This document shows positions 53,830-62,149 of a DNA stretch of 64,000 nt, piece by piece. Origin of the DNA: Prorocentrum cordatum (Eukaryota > Sar > Dinophyceae > Prorocentrales > Prorocentraceae); NCBI GenBank assembly GCA_963575745.1, contig CAUYUJ010017843.1, forward strand, positions 158,634-222,633, in the 5' to 3' direction. Under the pieces are notes generated by a model, which saw nothing but the letters and a program-made list of their open reading frames with translations, did not search any database and had not been told where the DNA came from. A program made the translations under genes and the position numbers. The stretch's first letter is position 1. Each line of letters begins with the position of its first letter.

Positions 53830-53986
53830 TTCCCAACCATCCTGTGGTGTTGGGTCCTCGTTTTGAAGAGACGGTGCCCCGCGTTCCTCTCCTCTCCTCG
53901 CCTCTCCTCGCCTCTCCTCTCCTCTCCTCTCCTCTCCTCCTCTCCTCCCCTCCTCTCCTCCTCTCCTCTTCACCCACCCAGTACAC
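53830..53986 (+). repeat. Repeat L, copy 2, with (CTCTC)n leading into the satellite
   Basis: CCATCCTGTGGTGTTGGGTC, CGTTTTGAAGAGACGGTGCC, CGCGTTCCTCTCCTCTCC as at 45950-46075, then CACCCACCCAGTACACCG, the satellite edge shared with 2390. Confidence 0.75.
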
Positions 53987-55765
53987 CGCTTCGTGGCTCC
54001 ATAGGGAGCTCCACCGAAGGCCCCAGTGCCCGCGCCCGCATGCGTCACCCACACCCATTTCGGCACACCCCTCACACGTTTCGTGGCTCCATAGGGAGCT
54101 CCACCGAAGGCCCCAGTGCCCGCGCCCGCATGCGTCACCCACACCCATTTCGGCACACCCCTCACACGTTTCGTGGCTCCATAGGGAGCTCCACCGAAGG
54201 CCCCAGTGCCCGCGCCCGCATGCGTCACCCACACCCATTTCGGCACACCCCTCACACGTTTCGTGGCTCCATAGGGAGCTCCACCGAAGGCCCCAGTGCC
54301 CGCGCCCGCATGCGTCACCCACACCCATTTCGGCACACCCCTCACACGTTTCGTGGCTCCATAGGGAGCTCCACCGAAGGCCCCAGTGCCCGCGCCCGCA
54401 TGCGTCACCCACACCCATTTCGGCACACCCCTCACACGTTTCGTGGCTCCATAGGGAGCTCCACCGAAGGCCCCAGTGCCCGCGCCCGCATGCGTCACCC
54501 ACACCCATTTCGGCACACCCCTCACACGTTTCGTGGCTCCATAGGGAACTCCCCGAAGGCCCCAGTGCTGCATGCGTCCATCACAGGGAGCTCCACCGAA
54601 GGCCCCAGTGCCCGCGCCCGCATGCGTCACCCACACCCATTTCGGCACACCCCTCACACGTTTCGTGGCTCCATAGGGAGCTCCACCGAAGGCCCCAGTG
54701 CCCGCGCCCGCATGCGTCACCCACACCCATTTCGGCACACCCCTCACACGTTTCGTGGCTCCATAGGGAGCTCCACCGAAGGCCCCAGTGCCCGCGCCCG
54801 CATGCGTCAGCCACACCCATTTCGGCACACCCCTCACACGTTTCGTGGCTCCATAGGGAGCTCCACCGAAGGCCCCAGTGCCCGCGCCCGCATGCGTCAC
54901 CCCACACCGCATTTCGGCACACCCCTCACACGTTTCGTGGCTCCATAGGGAGCTCCACCGAAGGCCCCAGTGCCCGCGCCCGCATGCGTCAGCCACACCC
55001 ATTTCGGCACACCCCTCACACGTTTCGTGGCTCCATAGGGAGCTCCACCGAAGGCCCCAGTGCCCCATGCGTGCCACACCCCTCGCCAGCATGCGTCACC
55101 CACACCCATTTCGGCACACCCCTCACACGTTTCGTGGCTCCATAGGGAGCTCCACCGAAGGCCCCAGTGCCCGCGCCCGCATGCGTCCCACACCCATTTC
55201 GGCACACCCCTCACACGCTTCGTGGCTCCATAGGGAGCTCCACCGAAGGCCCCAGTGCCCGCGCCCGCATGCGTCCCACACCCATTTCGGCACACCCCTC
55301 ACACGTTTCGTGGCTCCATAGGGAGCTCCACCGAAGGCCCCAGTGCCCGCGCCCGCATGCGTCAACCACACCCATTTCGGCACACCCCTCACACGTTTCG
55401 TGGCCCATAGGGAGCTCCACCGAAGGCCCCAGTGCGCATGCGCGCCCGCATGCGTCAACCACACCCATTTCGGCACACCCCTCACACGTTTCGTGGCCCC
55501 ATAGGGAGCTCCACCGAAGGCCCCAGTGCCCGCGCCCGCATGCGTCAGCCACACCCATTTCGGCACACCCCTCACACGTTTCGTGGCCCATAGGGAGCTC
55601 CACCGAAGGCCCCAGTGCCCGCGCCCGCATGCGTCAGCCACACCCATTTCGTCAACTCCCTCACACGTTTCGTGGCCCCATAGGGAGCTCCACCGAAGGC
55701 CCCAGTGCTGCCGCCCGCATGCGTCCCGCACACCCATCCCCTTCACACGTTTCTTGGCCCTATAG
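53987..55765 (+). repeat. 90-bp satellite, about 20 units
   Basis: Unit: CGTTTCGTGGCTCCATAGGG, AGCTCCACCGAAGGCCCCAG, TGCCCGCGCCCGCATGCGTC, ACCCACACCCATTTCGGCAC, ACCCCTCACA. The first units (from 54077) are essentially identical. Later ones differ by small indels (54527-54590 shortened, 55064-55124 lengthened, 55393-55760 drifting). 90 bp is 30 codons without stops, which creates frames of 330-615 codons on both strands; I treat them as artefacts. Confidence 0.95.
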
Positions 55766-55897
55766 GGAGCCCCACCGAAATTGGTAGTGTCAACTGCGGT
55801 ATTCACACCTGCACATGGTTGGGCCCTTCGTTTGGCTAATTTTCGATTTCGTGCCTGATCAAGGAGGAAAAAACGCACACGTCCGAACGATGCCAGG
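55766..55897 (+). repeat. Right flank of the satellite, homologous to 2450-2495
   Basis: GCGGTATTCACACCTGCACA, TGGTTGGGCCCTTCG matches the 2.4-kb locus. Confidence 0.65.
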
Positions 55898-56035
55898 CCC
55901 ATGGGTGCCCACACTGTGCACAGACCGCGACGCCCGAGATCCGGAGGTCCGGGGTCAGCAGGAGGATCGGGCCTCGACGTCCAAGGGGTGCTCGCGCGCT
56001 CCCCCCTCTTGTGTGGGGGGCAAGCGAGGTGCTCA
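55898..56035 (+). repeat. Repeat G, copy 1
   Basis: CCATGGGTGCCCACACTGTG, GGGTCAGCAGGAGGATCGGG, CCTCGACGTCCAAGGGGT, AGGTGCTCACGGCTGCGAGG; nearly the same as 57325-57460. Confidence 0.82.
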
Positions 56036-56608
56036 CGGCTGCGAGGCTGAGGCTGAGGCAGGCTGAGGCTGAGGCTGAGGCCGAGGCAGGCTGAGGCTGA
56101 GGCCGAGGCAAGCCGAGGCTGAGGCTGAGGCTGAGGCTGAGGCTGAGGCAGGCTGAGGCTGAGACAGGCTGAGGCTGAGGCTGAGGCAGGCTGAGGCTGA
56201 GGCAGGCTGAGGCTGAGGCCGAGGCAGGCTCAGGCCGAGACAGGCTGAGGCTGAGACTGAGGCTGAGGCTGAGGATGAGGCCGAGGCAGGCCGAAGCTGA
56301 GACAAGGTGAGGCTGAATGGGGGGGGGGGGAGGAGGGGAGGCTGAGGCAGGCTGAGGCCGAGGCAGGCTGAGGCCGAGGCAGGCTGAGGCTGAGGCTGAG
56401 GCAAGCCGAGGCAGGCTGAGGCTGAGGCTGAGGCTGAGGCAGGCTGAGGCTGAGGCAGGCTGAGGCTGAGGCTGACGCAGGCTGAGGCCGAGGCAGGCTG
56501 AGGCTGAGGCTGAGGCAGGCTGAGGCTGAGGCCGAGGCAGGCTGAGGCTGAGGCTGAGGCAAGCCGAGGCAGGCTGAGGCTGAGGCTGAAACTGAGGCAG
56601 GCTGAGGC
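56036..56608 (-). repeat. CAGCCTCAGCCTG minisatellite (reverse orientation)
   Basis: Plus strand GAGGCTGAGGCAGGCT. Same sequence family as 18396-18715. Confidence 0.9.
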
Positions 56609-56880
56609 ATCCGTAGGAATCCATAGGAATCCTTAGGAATCCGTAGGAATCCTTAGGAATCCGTAGGCATCCTTAGGAATCCGTAGGCATAGTTCAGCAT
56701 CCTCAGGAATCCTTAGGAATCCTTGAGATTCCCTAGGAATCCTTAGGAATCCCTAGGAATCCATAGGAATCAGGATTCCTAAGGATTCTCAAGGTTTCCT
56801 AAGGATTCCTATGGATTCCTAAGTATGCCTAAAGGATACCTTAGGAATCCCTAGGAATCCTTAGGATTCAATTGGATCCT
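56609..56880 (-). repeat. GGAATCCTTAGGAATCC minisatellite
   Basis: Units of 10-11 bp (CCGTAGGAATCCTTAGGAAT), switching orientation at about 56771. Related to 17515-18235. Confidence 0.88.
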
Positions 56881-57035
56881 AAGGCCGTTGCCACTGCGAC
56901 TGTCATTGCGAATGCGACTGCGTCTGCGACTGCGAGAAGAGCAGAATTCTACAACTGGATTCTCACCTGAATCTTAAGGGGAATGCTTCCAAATATGCTT
57001 ATACACATCGCTGTTAGGTTGCTTTGCCGGGATAT
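56881..57035 (-). repeat. Conserved core of the composite repeat, copy 2
   Basis: Reverse complement matches 18243-18395 throughout (TATCCCGGCAAAGCAACC at its 57035 end; CGCAGTGGCAACGGCC at 56881). Here both minisatellites lie on the same side of the core, unlike at 18 kb. Confidence 0.82.
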
Positions 57036-57042
57036 TTTTTTC

Positions 57043-57330
57043 TTCTTCGAAGGATGAAAGGGCGATCCCTGGGAAGTGTCGGGGTCCACCAAAAGGGGAG
57101 GACCCTGAGGGGGGGGGGGGAGTTCGATCCGCTGGTGCATCGAATTTCCGAAAAACAATGCCCCCCCGCGCGCCCCGATTGTCGACACCTCCCGGGTTCC
57201 GGCGGCGGCCGGAGACCTCGTTCTGTATAATTGCGCTGCGGTCCGATGTGCCAAGGGACCGCACTGACCCCCCCCCCCTGTGTGGCCCCCCCCCCTCTGC
57301 AAGGTCCCGAAAAAGATCGCGACCCGTGGG
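57043..57330 (+). repeat. Dispersed repeat F, copy 2
   Basis: Same blocks as 53518-53800, with differences mainly in G/C run lengths. Confidence 0.85.
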
Positions 57331-57460
57331 TGCCCACACTGTGAACAGATCGCGACGCCGGAGGTTCTGGGTCAGCAGGAGGATCGGGCCTCGACGTCCA
57401 GGGGGTACTCGCGCGCTGCCCCCTTTTGTAGGGGGCAACCGAGGTGCTCACGGCTGCCGC
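57331..57460 (+). repeat. Repeat G, copy 2
   Basis: GGGTGCCCACACTGTGAACA through AGGTGCTCACGGCTGC; here it follows repeat F directly. Confidence 0.82.
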
Positions 57461-57681
57461 GGCCAGATCCGTCTCGCAAGTGGCTTCCAGTTCTAGAACA
57501 CATCCTTATGCCTATGCCTGGCATCACCTCACCTCGATGCCGAGTTCAAGGATTCCCCCAGTCTCTGAGAGCTCGTCCCTAAGATTGTCATCGCTGTTTG
57601 CTCGCCCATCTTAGGGATGGGGATTGAATTCGAGGCTGGTGCAATTAACCCGTATAAGAAGGATGCGCAGTAAGGACGCAG

Positions 57682-57830
57682 AAGCCTTGGAGGGCCATGT
57701 CGAAGTCTTTCGAACGAGGCTGAATAGCGAAAGTCGTTGAGGATGGGCCGAAGGGGCAACGATGCAAGGGCAGCATTGGATTGTGGTTCATCCGTACTAT
57801 GCGGGTTGACTGTATGGCTGGGGCGCAACC
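57682..57830 (+). repeat. Repeat K, copy 2
   Basis: GCCTTGGAGGGCCATGTCGA, CTTTCGAACGAGGCTG, GATGCAAGGGCAGC, CTATGCGGGTTGACTG. Confidence 0.5.
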
Positions 57831-58939
57831 CTGGATATCTTCCGGGTAGATTTGTGGAGGGGAGAGGGCGCGTTTCACCCCGACAGGCCCGAAGGCGAGC
57901 AGCGGAAGGCGCTCTGCTGCCTCTTCGGGGGCCCCCTGTCTGCCTCGCTCCGCAGCCGTCCGCGCCGAAGCCGCGTCGGGTCGGCCGAGAAGCCGAATCG
58001 AATACGCGCCGTGTCCGCGCAGAGTCTGCGCCGAATCGGCCTCGAATCGGCACCGAATCGGCACCGAAGCGCAGGACATCCATGTCACACGACAGTTGCG
58101 GTCTCCAGACGGTGCAACGAAGAAGCCCGCGCACCGTCGTTGCCAGGACGGTGGCGGGCGCCGACGGGAGAGCGCCCGCAGGGCGACGAACGCAATCGTG
58201 CGAGGCAGAGGGAGACCGCGGAGAGCAGCAGAGTGCACCAGGAGCGTCCTGCTAGAACTTCACGCTCGGGAGGGCGGCCGCAGAAGTGCGAGGAGAGAGG
58301 ATGGCAACGGGGTGGACGGGGAGGAGGGGGAGGAGGGGGAGGAGGAGGAGGAGGGGGAGGAGGAGGAGGAGGAGGAGGAGGAGGAGGAGGAGGAGGAGGA
58401 GGAGTAGGAGGAGGAGGAGGAGGAGGCGAGCGCAGGGAAATCCAACGGCAGACCCCGCCTACTGGCTGAACACGCCTGGCTAGCCAAACCTGGACAAGCC
58501 TGGACGAGCCTTGGCGAGCGCCAGGAAGGAGGAGGAGGAGGAGGAGGAGCGCACCGAGGAGCATGCAGAGGCCAAGCGGCTGGAATAAGCAGTCCTCGCA
58601 CTTTTACGCGGCGCTAGAGGTCTGGAGGTCTGAGTCGGCGCATTCGTTCTCGCTCAATCCCAAGACTCCTCCTGGACACCATCGTCCCCCGTCCCCCATT
58701 TTTCGAGGCCCGTTTCGAAGCCAAATTCGCCGGCCCAACGGGCCAGGGCGTGCTAAGATCTCCGGTAACTGGTTAACAGTATTGCCAGTATTTCTAGTTC
58801 GCGCGCGCGGGGCGGCCCCTGGGGGTCCCCCGGCGAAAAGTACCCCGACCAACGCCCGGTCGCCGCCCGGTCGCCGCCCGACCGCCGCCCGACCAAGTCT
58901 ACTCAGAGATGGTTTTCCTTCTGGGTGCGGACTCTCAGG
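57831..58939. other. No recognisable gene; contains (GGA)n
   Basis: 58317-58420 is a GGA microsatellite. 58010-58070 has AATCGGCACCG words; 58850-58890 has GTCGCCGCCCG words. No family resemblance in the open frames. Confidence 0.5.
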
Positions 58940-59570
58940 CTCCCCAGAGCGCGCTCAGAGTGCCCCAAGAGGCTCCCAAGACTGCCCAAGAGGCCCCCGA
59001 GACGCCCAAAGAGCGCTCGAAGACGCCGAAGATGACCCCAAGACGGCCCAAAAGGCCCCCAAGACAGCCCAAGAGGCCTCCAAGACGCCCCAAGAGCCTT
59101 CCAAGAGGCCTCCGAAGAGAGCCCCAAGAGGCCAAAATCGTTGATTTTCATTTGTTTTTTCGATGTTTTTTGTGTTCTGGCTTTTTCGGCTTCCGGACGC
59201 TCCAAGACGGCCCAAGAGGCCCCCAAGACCGCTCCAAGACGGCCCACGAAGCTCCCAAGACGGCGCCGAAACGACCCAAGAGAGCCCTCAAGACGGCCCA
59301 AGTGCCGCCCAAGACGGACCAAGAGGCCCCAAGACGGGCCCAAGAGGGACTCAGGAGGGATACCGAGAACTCAAAAATGGAGCCCTCCGTCCCAGAAGGC
59401 GCCCAGGAGGTCCCAAAGAGGCCCCAAGAGGCCTCCAAGAGGCCCCAAGATGTCGCCAAGAGGCCCCAGGAGACTCCCAGGAGGCCCAAAAGAAGCCCCA
59501 GAAGGCTTCAAACATGTCTCCCAGGCGCCCCCGAACGGCCTCTCAACAGACCCCAAGAGGCCCCCCAAAG
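58940..59570 (+). repeat. CCCAAGAGGCC minisatellite
   Basis: Long degenerate array of 9-12-bp units (GCCCAAGAGGCCCCC, GCCCCAAGACGGCC) with one unique interruption at 59140-59205 (GATTTTCATTTGTTTTTTCG). Pro/Arg/Lys-rich frames (RRPKRPPRQPK) are artefacts. Confidence 0.88.
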
Positions 59571-60524
59571 AAGCATCTTGACGACGACTCTATTTCGCCC
59601 CATCGAGAGACGACCCCCAGGGAACTGCTTCACCATCAAAACTCCCCACGCAACGCGTCCGAACGACACCCGCCCCCAAGAGCGCAACATGGGCAACGAA
59701 CACACAGACAAAAACCAGCGATGCCATATCACGGGCCGGCGGAATGAACGAAGCGATTCAATAACGTAAAAAACAAACTCACAAGATTGAAGACGAAGAC
59801 GGGTAGTGGGTCTGCAGGGACCCCCACATCCGACGCCACGTTTTCAGTAAGGCATCCCTGACGCTCTCGACCCCCTCAAGGCCCAACTTCCCAGGACTCC
59901 TAGAACAGCCAAATCTGGAATCCCACCAGCCCTCTGGGCGTACGAGGCGTGGCCAGTTTCTTCTTTCGGCATCCTCCTACCTCTTCTCAAAGGTCTTTCC
60001 GCCTGCTCACTACAGTCGGGGCGTTGACCTAAGGAACCCTAGATAAGGAACGAGGCCCCTTTTTTCCACAAGTTAAGCTTCGATTTCCGATCGAAAACAT
60101 AAGGAACACCTGAGGCAAGCTGTGAAACACTTAAGGAACACGGAGCCCCTCCCCAACGAAAAAGGTTCCTTCTTCAGGGCCCCGACTGTACGGCAATTCC
60201 CCTCCCCCACTCGACCGGCCGCCCACCAGGAACCACGATCCCCCCCACCAGCCCTGTCAAACACAACACGAAGGGTAGGTGGCGGCAAGGTGAGCATTGT
60301 GAGCGGGAGCTCTATAAGCACTCTGCAATGATTCCGAAAAAAGGATGGCGGGGTGAAACCAACTTTGTCAGTTGTCGCTGTCCCAACACCCAGCCAAAAG
60401 GCACATGCGAACAGGACAATTCGTGGACTCCCATTGACAATTTCACACCTTCCCCTCCGCCATCCCTGGGGTCTGAAACGGAAGGGGATGGGCGCGAACG
60501 GTCAGAGAGTCTGAGGTAACTCAA
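59571..60524. other. Unique-looking sequence, no gene recognised
   Basis: Balanced composition and only short frames. Confidence 0.5.
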
Positions 60525-60655
60525 GATGGCTACAAGAGGGGCTCAGATAGCCCGAGATGGGCTCCAGGATGGCTCAGGATGGCCCAAGATGGGCCAAGAT
60601 CTCGGGACTACTTCGAACGTGTCTCTCCGAGGGGCCACAGGACTGCCACGAGACG
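60525..60655 (+). repeat. GCCCAAGATGGGC-type short repeats
   Basis: AAGATGGCTACAAGAGGGGCTC, GCCCGAGATGGGCTCC, GGCCCAAGATGGGCCAAG. Confidence 0.6.
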
Positions 60656-60663
60656 GCTCGAAA

Positions 60664-60957
60664 TGGCCATGGAGCGCCCCAACTGGGATGACCGTGGGGG
60701 GTTGTGAGTGGTTTGGGGGTTTCTGAGTGGGTTACGAGTGTCCCAAGTGGCTTAGGGGGGGCAGATAACTCCGCTAAGTGGGCGGAGCCCACTTCGCCCG
60801 GATCGTTACCCCCTCTAAGCCACTCGGGGCACTTGTAACCCACTTATAAGCCAGGCTGGCCAGATATAATCCACCTTGGCATCCACGTGTAACCCCCCTA
60901 TCCACTTAGACACCCCCACGGTCATGGTCATCCCAGTAATTGGCCATGGAGCGGCCC
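60664..60957. mobile_element. Fold-back element C, copy 2, with 17-bp target repeats
   Basis: Element 60681-60940 with ends ACTGGGATGACCGTGGGGG and CCCCCACGGTCATGGTCATCCCAGT. The right half (GCCAGATATAATCCACCTTG, CTATCCACTTAGACACCC) is very close to copy 1; the left arm is more diverged. TGGCCATGGAGCG[C/G]CCC flanks it at 60664-60680 and 60941-60957 (16/17). Confidence 0.85.
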
Positions 60958-61012
60958 GAGAAACCCCCGAAAGCTTCCCACCTCGCTTCTTCCAGAGGCA
61001 TCCAGTGCCTCG

Positions 61013-61104
61013 AAGCGGCCCCAAGATCGCCCGACAGGGGCCCGAGAGCGCCCAAGTGCGCTCCAAGAGGGCTCCATAGAGGAGCTTCGTCGTACTCCAG
61101 TGGT
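61013..61104 (+). repeat. Repeat J, copy 1
   Basis: AAGCGGCCCCAAGATCGCCC, GAGCGCCCAAGTGCGCTCC, AAGAGGGCTCCATAGAGGAG, CTTCGTCGTACTCC; matches 61727-61815. Confidence 0.85.
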
Positions 61105-61400
61105 GCCTCTCTCCCATCGTGGGAAATCTCATGAAGGACTTGTTCTGAGGGGCAACGATAGGAGGGGATAGGTAAAGGGGGGGATGTATCGACCTGGAAT
61201 CGGCGATACATCGTCGATGGATCGGCGATAGGCCCCAGATAGTGAATCCGTACCTTCCTGGGCGGGGTGGGGCTATCGGGTCCCTATCGGCGATCAATAG
61301 GCGATTGGGGGTCGATGCATCCCCCCTATGCCTATCCCCCCGTATCGTTGCCCCTGAGCCTCTCTCCCATCGCGGGAAATCTCATGAAGGACTTCTTCTG
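61105..61400. mobile_element. Fold-back element between 43-bp direct repeats
   Basis: Core 61148-61357 has about 47-bp inverted arms (AGGGGCAACGATAGGAGGGG... and ...CCCCCCGTATCGTTGCCCCT) around a repeat-P-like centre. Flanks GCCTCTCTCCCATCG[T/C]GGG... (61105-61147 and 61358-61400) agree at 41 of 43 positions. Confidence 0.8.
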
Positions 61401-61412
61401 TTTGGGCAAATG

Positions 61413-61515
61413 GTCAGCTCTTTTATTCTCCGAGAGAACGGCTGTGACCGGCCCCCTCCCCTCCCCCCCTTGTCACGCTTGGCGCCCGCGCAATGTAGGA
61501 GTTAGCCATTCGGGC
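61413..61515 (+). repeat. Repeat I, copy 1
   Basis: TCAGCTCTTTTATTCTCCG, AGAACGGCTGTGACCGGCC, TCACGCTTGGCGCCCGCGC, TGTAGGAGTTAGCCA; matches 61934-62035. Confidence 0.8.
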
Positions 61516-61726
61516 GTGGGCAGAACTGGGTTTAGTGGGACCTGGTTTAGTGCTGTGTACTGGGGGACGCCCCCCCCGCCCCGTTCCACTAACCGGAACT
61601 GCGGTCACCCGAAAAAACACCAGCTACGGCAGACCTGGTTTAGTGATTCTGGCCAATTCAAAGGCTCCGGTGCCCTACCACTAGCCAGTCCCCTTACCTG
61701 GGGCCCTGGCTATACCCGATCAAAGC

Positions 61727-61815
61727 GGCCCCAACATCGCCCAAGAGGGGCCCTGGAGCGCCCGAGTGCGCTCCAAGAGGGCTCCAGAGGAGCTTCGTCG
61801 TACTCCCGGGATGCC
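61727..61815 (+). repeat. Repeat J, copy 2
   Basis: AAGCGGCCCCAACATCGCCC through CTTCGTCGTACTCC. Confidence 0.85.
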
Positions 61816-61933
61816 TCCCTCGAGCGCGTTTCATTATTTTCGGCGATACTGGGCATTATAGGGGGGCGGGAGGGGCCAGGCAGGGGTTTAATGTAACGCC
61901 TCCCCCCCGCCGTGCGCACGGCGCCAGTGGCAA

Positions 61934-62035
61934 CGGGTCAGCTTCTTTATTCTCCGCGAGAACGCCTTTGGCTAGCCTCCCTCCCCTCCCTCCCCTCGTC
62001 ACGCTTTGCACCCGCGCCGTGTAGGAGTTAGCCAG
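61934..62035 (+). repeat. Repeat I, copy 2
   Basis: GGTCAGCTTCTTTATTCTCC through GTGTAGGAGTTAGCCAG. Copies J-I in the same order at 61.0-61.5 and 61.7-62.0 kb indicate duplication of a J-I segment, with the fold-back present only in the first. Confidence 0.8.
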
Positions 62036-62149
62036 TCCTCAGCCCTCCCAAACGTCGCCGGCGCGGGTCTCTGCGTGACCAGTCCTCCCTCCCCCCTCCC
62101 CCCCAGTAACGCCCGTGTTCTCGCCAGGGAATAAAAAAGAACAAGTGGC

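Noticed and set aside
53443-55145. Plus- and minus-strand frames of over 500 codons
   Set aside because: They are translations of the 90-bp satellite; the unit length is a multiple of three and open in several frames.
58909-59769. 286-codon Pro/Arg/Lys-rich basic protein
   Set aside because: Encoded by the CCCAAGAGG minisatellite; unit drift changes the frame repeatedly.
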